Of a DNA stretch of 64,000 bases, positions 1 through 13,690 are shown piece by piece (position 1 is the first letter of the stretch; each line of letters opens with the position of its first letter). Under the pieces are notes generated by a model that worked only from the letters and a program-made list of their open reading frames with translations, was not told the origin of the DNA and did no database searches. The DNA is from Orthonyx spaldingii. Taxonomy: Eukaryota > Chordata > Aves > Passeriformes > Orthonychidae. The DNA lies in NCBI GenBank assembly GCA_013397795.1, contig VZTJ01000751.1:248257-312256 (forward strand), read 5' to 3'. The position numbers and the translations under genes were made by a program.

Positions 1-1369
1 TATGACAGACTTTCATTGTATATTTCATTTAGTTGTGTTTTAGAAAATACCATTCTGAAGACAGCGTTACATCTCTGTGCTGTCACTGCACACACATTTC
101 TTCACCAACAATTTCTGACACAACTGGAGAGCACTTGAAAGAGTTAATAAACTTGTAAGTAGTTGGAGCAGTTTGCATTTAAGGAAGGCATTATAAAAAA
201 TAACTTTAGACTGGGCAATTGGAAATTCAGTTAGAAGAATATAGAGATTTGGACCTTTAGGTGGATTTAGTATTTCAAAAGGCTTGAGTTTGGTAAGTTG
301 TGAGTACAGAATGTGCCTTTGGTGAATAGCAACAGACCACCTGTCATCTGAACCACAGAAATTATCTGTAAGCACACCCCAATCAGGACAAAACACACTA
401 GCTCAAGCCTCACTAAAAGTAATTAGCTGCCTTGCATTTAACCACCAGATGGGCATAGATGACCACAGAGAAGCAGTTCACAAACTATAGCTTAAAAGGA
501 TGATTACACCAAATCTTCACTGTGTTCATGCACTAAACAGAAGGATAGAGACACCTAGGGATGAAGAGAAGCTAAAGACCTAAAATAATTAGCTGAATGG
601 TAAAGAGGTTAAAGAAATCATAGCGATTGACACAAAATGAAAGAGTCATTTGCTCTGCTTTTCAGTAAGTTGAAGATTACTGGCTACAGGAGAAAAATGA
701 AGTATAAATGGGAATGAAATAATGGAAATAACTATAACAAAGACAGAATCACAGGTGATTTTAATAAAAGGGTAACAAACCCAGCAGTGGATGTACTTTT
801 AGAGAATTTGCGCCAAAATACAGATCTAGTAGTAACTATAGTAAATCAAGCTTACTCAATTGGTGATAGTACTAGGTCCAAAGACAAGTGCTTTCCCTTT
901 GTGTAAGAAGAGGAAGCTGCTGTGTGCAACTGCAGATTTGTGAGTCTGGCTCAGTAATGCATGTAGTTTTAAAACAGGTTTTGAAGAGAAAGACCATTAA
1001 AGCTACAGATAAAAGGGAGGCAGAATATTGATTTACCAAAGAGCTTATATAATCAGGATAGCCAATGAAAATAACTGCATTTCCTTGAGAACCCAGGGAA
1101 CTACATATGAGATTCAGCAGTAGGAGCTGCAAAGCATTTCAGAAAGGTACTACAGAGAAAATTTAAAATGCAGTTGTAAGCTGAGAACTCATCAGCTGGA
1201 AATAGAGATTATAAGAAGCCCGATTTCTGTTTATCAAAATACTAGATGGCTGGAAAACTCCATTCACCATTTTAAATATAACCCTTGGGTCTTATTATGC
1301 CTTCCTTTGCTGTGTTAAAAATTGATTTGTTATCAAAAATCTCTTCCCCACATGAATATTTGTCGAATA
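1..1369. other. Intergenic, no feature recognised
   Basis: AT-rich single-copy-looking sequence. The stretch 600-900 is purine-rich on the + strand and open for about 45 codons up to 904, without a recognisable motif. Confidence 0.5.
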
Positions 1370-1680
1370 TCATCCAGTCACTTTCTGAATTAACTAAACG
1401 GATAGAGCTTCTGTCACTCTCTCGCTGCAAAAATCTATTACCAGACCGTTCTCTACTCCTGTAGTTCTTTTCTCAGACCCTGCCACCAAGACTCCTTTAG
1501 AAGTGCAAACAGCAGTGTGTTTCAGCAATGATCTCATTAATACTGTATTACTAAGAAAATACTACTCCTGACACTGTTATGCACCCCTCTATGCAAGGAA
1601 TGTATTCTCTGTCTACACCACATTGGAAACAGACATTAGTCAATAAACATGATTTTGAAAAATTTTCCAGTGATACTGTG
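1370..1680 (-). mobile_element. Possible highly diverged CR1-like fragment
   Basis: The + strand gatagagcttctgtcactct, then ttcttttctcagaccctg, then cattaatactgtattac keep the order of antisense CR1-like repeats known from sauropsids. Too eroded for a protein motif; assigned from word order only. Confidence 0.35.
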
Positions 1681-3943
1681 ATATAGGATAATAACCTTGT
1701 TCTTTTCAATTTGACTTGCTGTCTTCGTTCCTCATCTCTCTCTTTTTGTATTTAGCCATATTAAACAACTTGTTTATTTACGAAGCAATAAAGATCAGCC
1801 TGTAAATGTGGTTTGACCCTACTTTTACATATTATTCCTGAATTAAGTGGAAGGTTTTTTGCAATAAGGTGTGAAAATAAAACACCAGGTTAGATACAAA
1901 GGGATTTTCCCTGGCCTTGTTAGAAATTGACCCTACTTGTGACAAAGAAAGGATCCAAAATTGTTGATATCTTTATGTACTAATTAGTAATATATCTACA
2001 TCTATATTTATCAGTGCCTTTTGTATGTGTATGTACATATATATGTGTGTAGGACATACGTGGCTATGTCATTATATATTTTATGCATACATAATTTGAA
2101 AAGTGTTGATATGTGTAAGTCTTCATAGATACCCCCATTATAAAGCACCAAGATTAAGAGATTTTGATCTTGTGTATTAGCAAATTCCTAATATTAAAAA
2201 TAATAAGCCTCAATAATGAAATTAATTAATAGGTCCTTAATAAAGAAGTTCACTAAGTTAATTCTACATGAATTTTAAAAATAGCGTAAGTTATTATGGA
2301 CTGATGCTAAGGCCAGGATAGCAAGAACTATATGCCATGCAGAAACAGAAATCTTGCCTTCAAAATGAAATCCTATGTACTTCTACCATTGTAAAAACAA
2401 GTTTACTGTGTAACAGTGCAACTTGAAGACATGTGCAAGCTGTTGCTACCTGAACTCCACTTCTTTATAAACTGTGGCTTTAGGCTGGCTCTATATGGGC
2501 AGGCACATTTAGACCAGTGCCCAAAAACTAATCACAAATAAAAAGCTCTGGGGACAGATGAGATGGAAAATGGTAGGAAGCCAAAACATGATTAACATCA
2601 TAGCAAGGCAAGAATTGGATTGAAATGCCTATTGCCACACTGCCCAGACTACCCCTGGGTAGTAGACACCTTTGGTATTTGCTGCTCCAAAGCGGAGTGG
2701 AAATGACCTGAGCCAGGTAGTACTGGTAGAGCCATTGAGCCTTTGACCTTTTACAGGTCTTGCTGGCAGAGGAAATAAGGTGATTTTCTCTGCCCAGATA
2801 TTTCTCACTGCCCCAGCTACTCCTGAGAATATAGAGAAGGTGGAGAGTAAGGCTGACACTGTCCTTCCACTCCCTGCAACTCATGCCATATACCGCAACC
2901 TACATGATCTGTGCCTAAGCTCAGCATTTTCCTGAGGCAAACAGCATCAACTCAAACAAAAGATACAATAGGTTATGCCAAAAAAAGGGGGAAATAACCA
3001 TTAAAAGTGTATCTGGAGAAAAAAATATTGTCACATGGAAGTGAGAAATGAAGAGCTCATGTTTCACAGTGGACAAGGAGGCACATCTAACCAACTCACT
3101 GTAAGCCAAATGCCACTGTATGGTCTGTGTCCATGGTTCATCATCTATACATTTCTCTTAAATATGTCACATTCTATCACCATGAATGGCAGTGGCAAGG
3201 CTAGACTAATAAAATATGGTACTCTTTAGGACACCAAATTGGAGCTATAAGTCATGATGTGGGTTAGGCCCTTCATTTGTAGAAATGTAATGCATGATTG
3301 AGTGAATTATTATCTCGTATGCCAAGCAACAGATTCTAGGAAAAACAATCCAAATTTTCCATGTAATTAAAATTGGAAAAAGTCACAACAAAGACTTAAC
3401 TTCAGAAAAACAATTTTACTGGCATTTTACACCTTAGGCAGACAATTCAAAAAGTTTTGAGCAAAAGTACTTTGGAAATAATTTTCTATGTTAAACGTAA
3501 AATTACTAAGCAATTCATTGCTGTCAATGACATTCAATACAGATGTCATTGACTCTGATTCAGATCTCCTGAGTGATTGTGTTTATGACAAATTACATGT
3601 GAAGTGTTCTTTTCTGAGCATCTCTATAAGCCATCTGCAGCAGGAACACATCATGGAACTTTCCACTGCTGATTGCTCTCCTACTCTCTCGGTGATTTCT
3701 TTTATGTCGTTATGCCTCAGTGGCTGTTAGGTGAGGGAACTGGATACAATGCTTGTGCTCTAATTAGGCTATGGTGATCAGTCAGTGGAAATTGTTTTAC
3801 TTTTCTTGCACTGCTTCACTTACCTTCCTGTTTGAACTTCTAAATCTTTTTTGTCAGCCTCTGCATGCCATCTTTCCATACACTTTAAGAATTGAGTTTG
3901 GGACGGGGATTGCCATCTCCAAAACTGCCTGGGTATACAAAGC

Positions 3944-3962
3944 TTTTTTTTTTTTTTTTTTT
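3944..3962. repeat. T19 run
   Basis: 19 consecutive T. No retroposed gene is visible beside it on the minus strand. Confidence 0.95.
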
Positions 3963-4948
3963 CCTTTCAAAAATACCACATTTTGTTAAGAAAACATTGT
4001 GAGAGATTCTTTGTATTTGTCTAAATCCTACTGTTCTTACTGAGGATGATATGTACTAAGGGTGATAAAATCTCACACACTCTAAGATCCCTTGGCCCCA
4101 AATAATTTCCTCTACCATAATCCTTCAGAGTGAATGAATTTTTGAATTAGTTGCCATTATATGATTAAGATTCTTCCTGATTAAACTGCTTTGCTGCTCA
4201 AAAGAGCTTGAATCCAGACTTTCAATTTTACGTGTAGTTATGCATATGCAGTTCTTGTGCCAAACTCTTGATATTCTTGAGTTTTTTCCTCCATCTTTCT
4301 TATTGAAGCAAAATCCAATTGAACATTTCAGAATAAGCCCTGGTATTATCAAACTTCGTATTTACATGCACATGAATCACACTCAAATCAAATAAAGCTG
4401 CTGGACATGACACCACAGACTACAGCTCTGACAGACAGAGGAACAAAACAGGGACCTGTTACACATCCTTTCTGTAAACTAATTTTATGCAACATTTTTC
4501 AAGTGAGCAACACTTACATATTCAATGCCTTTACATACATAAATATGAGGAACCATTGAGCTCTTCTGTCTTTTACTGACTTTTGTGCTAAGTATGGAGA
4601 GGATTAAGCCCTTTGGTGAAAGCTATGCCTACTGGCATAATTTTGTAAGTATGAGCTATAAAAGTGTAAATCGTTTTAAAACAAGGAACATGGAACTGAT
4701 GTGGCAAATCTGCAAATTGTGTATATCAAAGAAAAACCTGCCAAGCTGTGTTTCATAATATAAACCTAGAGATAATTTAAATAGAGATGTCTGCAGTTTT
4801 AAAATATTTTTTAGAATAAGATACCAGTTTGTAATTAAAAAATATGCATGAAGAAAACTTTAATTATTTCTGAAACTAACAAAAATGCTACTTTTTTACT
4901 GCAAATATTTTATGTAATATCCTGCAGTCAATTTTAGGTGCTTGCTTT

Positions 4949-4974
4949 CTGCCACTGAATTCTGCCACTGAATT
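4949..4974 (+). repeat. 13-bp direct duplication
   Basis: ctgccactgaatt occurs twice in direct succession with no mismatch. No function suggested. Confidence 0.9.
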
Positions 4975-5699
4975 AATGGGCCCAGTAGAAAACAATTTTT
5001 TTTCTGCTAAATTATTTGAATATTAAAGAATAAAAGTTCTATAAGTAACTTCTGTAAATTTTTGTACAAGAAACCTCATGCTGAGTTACACTTAAAAATA
5101 CTGAAAACAAAAGTAATGCTAGATTGCTTACTTGATTAGAAGTAGAACTTCAGATTTTTTACTTGAGTCTACAGAGGAAAGGAAAGGTAAATAAATTTAT
5201 CAGATGAGGAAAACATTAGGGAAGTTACTGAAAGATTCAGAAAAACCACTAAAAATTACCCAGGAAGTGGATCTTGTAAATTATTTCTTCCTCTCTGATG
5301 ATTTTCCTTATGATTGTAATAAATTTAAGTCTTGTATAATGCTGACTATCAACATTTTAATAGCTAATCAGGAAAGGAAGCAGAGTCCCTGATGGTCATC
5401 CTACATAATTTCACTGCAAAGGGCTTTTTCAGTTGTTAATGTTTCTAATCAAATTTTGTCAAGTGATGCTACAGGATACAACTGGGAAGAGCTCCCTGTA
5501 AAACTTGCAAAGCCAAGCCAGACCATGTTTTACCTGTCACAGCTCTCTTCAAAACTTGTCCTTGCTGATGCCTGCAAAAAACATCAGTGGGTAGACTGCT
5601 AGGGTGCAATCATAACTGTGTAGCAGACAAAGATTTATTTCACTTCTTATCACCATCTGAAATATTTTCTAGTCTTTTTTTCATCTCTATGACTTTTCC

Positions 5700-5795
5700 C
5701 ATTCTTTTAAAGTAAGGTTTTTGGAGGAGAGACTGTCTTTCTGTTGTGTTCTACAGTCATGATCCATGGCCAGGGCTCCTATTTGTTAATTTCAT
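5700..5795. repeat. Possible fragment of an old sauropsid interspersed repeat
   Basis: ggagagactgtctttctgtt followed by a diverged gtacagcacctagcac-like stretch and then catggccagggctcctattt resembles the end of a repeat widely scattered in turtles, crocodilians and birds. Family name not assigned; recalled, not searched. Confidence 0.3.
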
Positions 5796-7722
5796 GTAAG
5801 TGGAACCTTTTCATGCATTCTACTCCCTGAGAAGATACACCACATATGCTCACATATGCTAAATATCTTACTTTTCTTCACCAGTGATGCTTCAGGTGGC
5901 ACCCTTAAATCGTATTTTTTTCCCCCCAAAGATAAGTTAATGAGATTCAGCAGTGCACGTGAACAGACTGCACTTCAAGCATGTAAAACATGTCACTGCT
6001 AGGAACCAGTCCAATATATGTTTCAGTACATAGTTATGTGTTGTGCTAAGCTGTGATAACAGACATCTGTTTAAAAGTCAGCATGAATTCAGAACTTCGC
6101 TGCCATGGGCTCTTTCTATGCTTAAAAGCCATTAAAATCCTAGGACGTGAAAGTGTACTATCAATTCAGGCCCTTTACCCACAAGACATTATGCAATAAG
6201 TATATTTTTCACTAGAAAAGATGGAGGAAGAGGACACTGAACTCATGAAAAAAAGGAAAATAAATTTGTTAGGAAAATTCAGACCAACCACTGTGTAACT
6301 CCTATGTCTGTTTTCAGAGTCTACAGGACATGGGAAGAAAATGCAAGCTGTTTGTTTCCTCTTTCCAAAACTGTGTGCATCTGCGTGCATGGATGGAATC
6401 TCTGGACTTCAGGGATCTTGAAAAGAATTTGATTCTTCAAGTATTTCTCAATGTAGGTCAGCTGAGAACATAGCCAGGCAAGAAACTGTCCCACTTCATG
6501 TACTGTTGAAGATTCTTGTGAGCTACCATTGTGGAATTTTGTGGTCTTATGCTCTTGCCTTATGTGTGTGTCACACAATTAAAAAGGCTGGAGTACTTTC
6601 TACATTTCACAAAATCTTTGAATATTTTTCTTGTTTCTTTTTGTATAACACAGTTCTGATTCTTAAAGTAGAGTAAGGAAAAACAAATATGAAATAATCC
6701 ATCAAATGGATATAAACCAGTGAATTGTACTTCTAGTTTCTTTCAACAGTTGGAGAAAAAAACTTATTCTCATAATAATGAAACCCTGAAGTGTGCATCA
6801 CAAGACTGATTAGTCTTCCTGATCATAAATCTCAACAGTAAAATTATGACCTCAGGGAGTTAGTGAATGTCCTCATGCAGGGCATAATCCCAAATATCAT
6901 TCATATGTAGTCAGATCTGATTAGCCTAGGTGAATGGTAAGCTCATTTTATATTTAAATTACAGCACTAATAAAAAATGTATGGAGGTGAGAGATTGAGA
7001 AGGGGGGGCTGCAAGCAAGTGAAAGAGGAAAAGATTCCATACTCTATTTTTCAGAATTTATTTAGAGTGTGCAAAACATTTCTGAACCCTCAAACACATT
7101 GCCTGTCTTTAGAATCAAACATACAAAAACTTGGCATTGGTAAAAAGAATGGCCTAAGAAGTACATAAACAATTGAATGCTGCCTTTTATTTAGAGAATG
7201 AATCAATACTTTTGCAATCCTGATGAAACTCTTACTGATCATTAACACTGGGGCGAAAAGAATAAGTAATGGAAACAATGTGTTTGTACAGATTTGATTG
7301 AATATACAGATTTTAATAGACCATTAAATGAATTAACACAAGGACAGTTTCTGAGAAGATACAGTACAGAACAAAGATGTATGGAAGGTGAAACAATCTG
7401 GAACAAACAGAGATGAGGTCGTTTCGTCTTGTGTGAGGCTTCTTTTCCCTGTTTTTTTCATCATCAGGGGAAATACGGTGTTTTAAAAGATAATCAAATG
7501 GTCAAGGAGGAGAGGCATGAAACAGTACTGAAGAAATTGGATGGATGTTTTAATAAGAAATCAAGATCTAGACACTGGTGATATCATTAATGAAAGTCTA
7601 TATTACTTATTTTAAAAAAAAATTATGTTTGTTAATTATATCTCCTTGTAGATCCAGTACCAGGTCACACAATGCATTTTCCCAATAACTTCAAGAGATG
7701 ACTGGTTTTTTTCAGGAAAAAA
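5796..7722. other. Intergenic, no gene recognised
   Basis: Nothing recognisable. It ends in a 9-bp stem (tggtttttt / aaaaaacca, 7703-7725) that abuts the CR1 3' end. Confidence 0.5.
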
Positions 7723-8325
7723 CCATAGAATTTTAGAATTCTTAAGGTTAGAAAAGAACTGTAAGATCATCACTTCCAGCCATCAACCTAACACCATCAC
7801 CATGTTCACCACTAAGCCATGTCCTCAAATGCTGTATCCACATGCTTCTTGAACACTTCCAGGAATGGTGACTCAACCACTTCCTCAGAAAGCCTGTTCC
7901 ACCGCTTGACAACCTTTTCCATGAAGAAACTTTTCCTAATATCCAATCTAAACCTCCCTTTGTTCAACTTGTGGCCATTTCCTCTCATCCTGTCGCCTCT
8001 TACCTGGGAGTAGCGACCCAATCCCACCTCACACAAGCTCCTTTTAAGTAGATGTAGAGTGCAATAAGGTCTTCCCTCAGCCTCCTTTTCTTCACACTAA
8101 ACAACTCCAGTTTCCTCATCTACTCATCAGACTTGTGCTCCAGACCCTTCAACAGCTCTGTTGCCCTTCTCTGGACACACTCCAGTACCTCAATGTCTTT
8201 CCTGCGGTGAGAGGCCCAAAACTGAGTACAGGTCTCAAGCTGCAACATCACCAGTGCTGAGTACAGAGAGATGTTCACTTGCCTAGTCCTACTGGCCACA
8301 CTATTTCTGATGCAAATCATCAATT
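7723..8325 (-). mobile_element. CR1 LINE, 3' part (C-terminal reverse-transcriptase region and 3' end)
   Basis: The complement encodes typical CR1 C-terminal sequence, including GRFRLDIRKSFFMEKVVKRW at about 7875-7940 and VLECVQRRATELLKGLEHKS near 8130. The two parts lie in different frames, so the copy is broken. The 3' end lies at the left (ccatagaattttagaattc), a worn form of the short CR1 tail repeat. CR1 copies are usually 5' truncated, as here. It is not active. Confidence 0.92.
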
Positions 8326-9177
8326 CTATATAATATCATTGATATTGCTCATGTTTGAATGTTACCAGTCAAATTCTGCTAGCTTTGCTTGGAAAAAATG
8401 ACTGCCTTTTTGTCTTGGTTGGCTTTGATCTATTCTGTTTCCACAATATTAGAAAAAGTTGCAAAATAACCAACAGAAAATTTCTGTATAGTAATTTTGC
8501 AGTCTTTTCTTAAGTGTTTATATTTCTCTTTCATCCTGTTATTCATCAGCAGCATTTATTATTCATAAAAGTAGTAGTTTGGAGTTCATCCAGATACTAG
8601 TATGTGAAAGTGTACTATAAATTCAGTATGTTTACATAAGGTCAGGAAAGACCTAAGTGCAAAGACAAAAGATCTAAAACAAAAACCTCACTAGTCTTAA
8701 CTCCAAAGAGAGGGTGTGAAAGAACTTGTAAAAGGCCAAATAAAAAATGTGGGATTTCTTCAGAGAAGAGAAAAGGTGAGACAGATATCCATTTCTCGGA
8801 CACAGGTGTGTGGACCTGACTATGTACAGTATATGTTCAGTTACTAAAAAGGTAACTCCAAGGCTCTGAATCAAATTTCATATGATTATGCAGCCAGAGT
8901 TAAGCCTATGGCTGCAAATCTCATTGCTTCTGCATTTTCTTGGAAACTATGACTAGACTTCTGAATACACTTCAGAGAGTACTCAAAAGTTAGTTCCTGC
9001 AGTAGTTAAGGCATATGTTGGATATAGGAAAGCCCATTCTGTTAATGGCACTTTCTTGTGGTGGTAAGACCTGTGAGGAATAAAATGATGTAATGTTGTC
9101 ATGAACCAGGCCGATAGTTATCCCATTTAGTTAGCCTATTAGATGGTGTCTTTACAGAAATGTCACATTATTTCTCT

Positions 9178-9180
<3 letters not shown>
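8326..9180. other. Intergenic, nothing recognised
   Basis: AT-rich sequence between the CR1 copy and the TCTA array. Confidence 0.5.

Positions 9181-9236
<56 letters not shown>
9181..9236. repeat. (TCTA)14 microsatellite
   Basis: Fourteen perfect TCTA units in uninterrupted register, flanked by ttta and tatctatata. Long pure tetranucleotide arrays of this size are normally length-polymorphic. Confidence 0.98.
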
Positions 9237-9237
<1 letters not shown>

Positions 9238-11879
9238 ATCTATATAAAATTTCTAGTTTTATAGATGGCAATCCATGGATGGCAGCTAAAGGTTATTTTA
9301 ATTATATTTCATGTTTAAGGGTCCGATTTTGCAGGAATTGTGTCAAGAAAAATGTTGGCAAGTTCACAACAACTGACAGATTGGGCAATAAGGGAATTAA
9401 AAAGATTTGTAAAAAACCCCAGTGACTAAGTGCCTATTTTGCTGCCTGTTGTATCCTGTTATATCTAGAGAATGGAAAAAGGAAATTCCATATTGACTAG
9501 ATTGAGCTGTATTTGCCATCTCAGTAATGAAACCATCATGCAGTTCCTTCAAATGAAACCTCAGTTAAACTGCACAACTGTTTCTTTTTACTTTCACACT
9601 GTAAAAATCCAGAACAGCAAGTGTCCAGGAAAATATATTCATTGGAACGAAGCTACCAAAGTCTGTGCTTTTGACTGTCATCTGTAGCTTATTTCACACA
9701 CCCCCCAAAAGCAAGAAGTCAAAAATGGAAACTGCATGGGTGGTTTGTTACTCAGCATTGGGCTCCAAGTGAGTCTTCTTGAGGCAATTGTCTTCTTGAT
9801 AGAAAACAGACTGATAATTTGTTTCCCAAGTCCATAATTATTTGAACTCATTAGATTTCAGAAAATTTGAAAATGTTTCAGATTGTGCATATACTCCCAC
9901 ATGTTCCTGTATTTAATTTTTGGGCCTGGGTCCCCTCTTCCTGGTGACTCATAGAGTAATTTGCAACTTTGCAGGTGTAAGAGGGAGTATTAGGTAAACG
10001 AACAGATTCTGCTTTGCACAGGCCCTCTGTTACACTGAATTGGAAATATTTTTACCAGAATATGAGAACTGCATACTTAAATTTCCAGTGAAAGTCTGAC
10101 ATAGTTTTTCAGTAAATGTACAATCTGGTGATGTTAATAGCAACAATTTCCCTCGAAAGAAGGTAATTTCTTTGTTCCACTCTGTTTTTAGAGAGCTCCG
10201 TATGCTCAGTTCCTGTGCCACTACAGTTTCTGTGCCACTACAGTTCCTGTGAAGAGTGTTGTAACTGAGGGCAGCTATTCTATTCACACAAAGAATGTTG
10301 GACAGGTTAATACTATTGTGCAATATTGTGCAATATTAATGCATTGTACTATAACCAGCACAAGTTCCTGAACACAGCTCTGCCAGAAAGGAATATTTTT
10401 GATGCCTTGTTAAATAACATTTTCTACTCTCAGGGTCTGTGTGCGTGTAAAAAAAAAAAGATTCTGGATATAGTAAGAGAAAAACACATAAAAGTGGGCA
10501 AACAAAACTGAAAAAAAAGGCCCTTTAGGCTTCTTTCTCACCAGAAATTTGATTTTAAGTGTCTTTTGTTTTACTAGAGTAATAGCTTTATACTGGAGCT
10601 CACATTAGAAGACAGGAGTCAATGACTGACTTCTCTGTGCTGGGGACAAGGAAAGATGGAGAGGATTGATTGGTACCCTTACGTAGTCTTTCCTGGAGTT
10701 CTCTTGGTTCTGCATAGCTGCTTATCCCTCAATATTTGCAGTAAAGACCATTCCAGCCTTCACAAAATATTGTCCAAATACCTGTTTCTGAGCAGGTCAT
10801 TAATTTTCAGGGACTTGCCAGCTATGCTACACAGTAGGTGGGAAAAAATGTTGTAGTACTTGGGTGTGGTGCCAACAATAACTAGCTATTCACAGCTATG
10901 ATTTCTCACCAAGTAATTATAACTTTTGCTTTACTAGGGGAAAGAAAATAATACTAAGAATGAATTTTTTGAACACATTTACTCATTACAAAGTCATTCT
11001 TAAGTTTTCTTTAGGAAAAGGAGCTAGTAGCCCTTCTTATTGGGTGGAGATTTCTACTAACTTTCTTGGAAACTCCAGACATGTTAAAAATAAAGTGTCT
11101 GTATACCTCTGTGGCAAGGATTATCCTTTTTTCCTAGTAGGATGCATTTTCCGTATAACACAGACATCTCACAGCTGTATCATGGTGTTTATGAGCTTTT
11201 TGGCACTGTTTCCTTTACCAGTTGCACTTTGGGAATTCCTGAAGCTGGCTGTTCCGATATTCAGTAAATTTCCCCCTGAAAATGTCACTACTTCTTTGCA
11301 TCGTAATGATGTACTGTTAGTATAATGCTGTTTGTCTCAATTTATCATTCCACCATTGTCTGATCAAGGATCATGAGGATACAGTGATAGTCAGGTTTGT
11401 ATCCTATTGTGTTTCCCTATGTAACTGCACTTTCAACTACTGCTTGACTGTATAATTAATTTGCAGTCCTTGTAAATGCAAAGCTTCCCAGTAATATAAT
11501 AGAAGTGAATTTTGCATGTTTTTGATCCGTGCTTTTCTGCAGATCCTTTCTAAATCATCACCTGTCCACTGTTGCAGGCACTTCTTCACTTCCATATTGT
11601 ACATGGACAGTGGGTGTTCTTTTAATTTATAAGAATTTTGGTACATAGTCATTGGTCAAGATTTTGTTTTTAAGGTGCTTAAGGTTAAGCCCTGAATTCT
11701 CCATCTTGCTCCAGTTCAGTCACTGGGAAATGTGGATAGCTATGTATTTGGGAAATTAAAGCCATTGTCCATATACAGGCTGGGGAGTTTAAACTCCTAT
11801 TTTTGAAACTTTGACCACATTAATTACAGAGCTTGATTTATGCAGAGGGACAGCTCTGTGTCCTTATTCTTTTAGAAAA
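9237..11879. other. Intergenic, no gene recognised
   Basis: Contains the 17-bp tandem repeat. The open stretch at 10960-11325 lacks coding character (mixed hydrophobic residues, no motif) and is taken as chance. Confidence 0.5.
10208..10251 (+). repeat. 17-bp tandem repeat, 2.6 copies
   Basis: agttcctgtgccactac, agtttctgtgccactac, then agttcctgtg. The units differ at one base, so the duplication is fairly recent. Confidence 0.95.
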
Positions 11880-13489
11880 TGGAAAATATGTAAAAGCATT
11901 AAAGAAGATATAGGAAGAGATTATGTGGTGACGTCTGCATTTTGCCCTGATGTTTTGCTAGTGTTAGGGATTGGGAATGAAAGTTAGTGCCTCAAGTAAG
12001 ACAGGAGACAAAGATTACCAGCTGCAGAACTTGTGGGAATATTATCTTCCAGAGAGTTTATGACAGAAGGTACTTTTGGCCGAAATGTTACTCACATTCC
12101 TAGAAGAACTTGGGACTACTAGAAGAGCAACCATAAGTCAAGTCCAACATCAGAGATGGGACATGACGGCGCAGGAGAATATAGCACAAGTAATTGCAGA
12201 CGTGAAGATAACTTCTGATGATGAAGATGTGGAAAACAGAGTTTGGCGGAAAAGAAGATCCAAAGATACATCTACCAACAAGTAGTACTACCTAGCAGAA
12301 GGAAAATATGATATCAGAAGAGAAATAGGATAACAGCTGCCTCAGAAAAGAAAATATGAAAGGCAGAAGAGAGGAAGAAAGCGCTGATGGAAGAAAATAA
12401 GATATGAATATGAAGGATGGCTGTGGATCAGAACCCAATGGAGAAAATACACAATACACATCTGATTTGAAAGCAAAATACAGATGAGATTAAATGAGTT
12501 TCAATCAAGTAGAAGAACTGTCTTTAGGCCCTCATGGAAAATGGATTGTGTGATTGGTATTCCTCACTAAGAAAAATCAATAGCTTATCTCCAGAACAGG
12601 CCCAGAGGACAAAAAGACATACTGGTTTTTAGGCTCTGGGATGCATAGAAGTAGAGACAAATTGGCAAAAAGTCTTTATTGTGGGAAAAATATAAACAGC
12701 ATTGCTATACTAGCACTAGGCCAGACAGGGAGAATTTTAAGAGAAGCAAAGCAGGGAACCTCAATAGCACTGCTATCTTTTCTAGTGAAAGAGAGAAAAA
12801 CAATGATAATATAAAGAACTAGGCTACTGAGATGGTTTGTGGGTTCCAGTTTATGGAATTAAGTTAGTAATTCATAAGGAAAGTTTTAAACAAATAGATG
12901 CAGAGAGAATGCTTATGTAATCTCCAAATAAAACTCATGTTTTATTTCACATCAACAGTGAAATTAGGTAAAGGGTAGAAAAAAATAAAATTAGAGAGTT
13001 TAGGAGTAAAAAGAAATTATTAATGAGTAGAGTCACAGTCAAGTGGATGCTGCAGCTAAAATCATGTAATTTAGCCAGAGAATTGAACAGAATCACAAAG
13101 AAAGACTTGAAACAGGTAAAGACTGAAAGAAATAAGGTAAAGAACCTAAAAAACAAAGTGAGGGAATGTGAATAGTGGATGCATTATATGCATTTCAGTA
13201 TTATAGAGGAAAAAAAGAGGTGTAATAGAAGAGCCAGAAGGATTGAGAAATACGTGTTGAAGGATATGCAGTATTCAGAGAAGAAAGCAAATACACTGAG
13301 CATGGGTGACACATGTTTAGATGTAGAATGCTGAAAAATAATGAGAAAAATGAGCATACATAGAAGACACTAGATACCCAATCTGAGGAAGGAATTAAGA
13401 GAATTGTTTTATGAATAGATCTTGAAGATCAGTTTTATATGTTGTGAGCGTTCCCTTTAACATTAATGTAGAAATAATTTTACTAGGCA
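11880..13489 (+). other. Purine-rich tract, possibly old LINE-derived sequence
   Basis: The + strand is strongly A- and G-rich over about 1.5 kb (gaaga, ggaaaa and agagaa words throughout). Since it runs into a CR1 endonuclease relic on the same strand, and CR1 coding strands are purine-rich, it may be an eroded CR1 5' region. No motif confirms this. Confidence 0.35.
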
Positions 13490-13690
13490 TTGTGTTGGGG
13501 GATATTAATTTCCCTAACACAAATCGGAGAGCAAATGCTATTGGTAATTGTAAGACCACCAGTAGTGCTGAGAAGGGAACAATGTAGCACATTTGGGGAC
13601 AGAATTTATCTAGCAGTTTCACTGTAGAAAGTGGTACAAAAGCCTGGAGGATGATCATGAAGTTTCGTGATGCTATAATGTGAAGAGGTA
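13490..13690 (+). mobile_element. Ancient CR1-type LINE fragment, endonuclease domain
   Basis: From 13495 the frame reads LGDINFPNTNRRANAIGNCK, matching the CR1 endonuclease pattern (V)GDFNFPDIDWRTNA. About 150 bases on, gatgatcatgaag corresponds to the downstream SDHE motif of the same domain. The frame is broken between them. It may extend left into the purine-rich tract, but no motif is recognisable there. Confidence 0.6.

Larger units (their letters stand above)
1681..5699. other. Intergenic, no gene recognised
   Basis: AT-rich. Contains a short TA/TG alternating patch at about 2028-2055, the T19 run and the 13-bp duplication. No exon-like segment with splice sites was found. Confidence 0.5.

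Noticed and set aside
10960..11325. 121-codon + strand open frame
   Set aside because: No known domain and an irregular hydrophobic pattern; length is within chance expectation for 64 kb in six frames.
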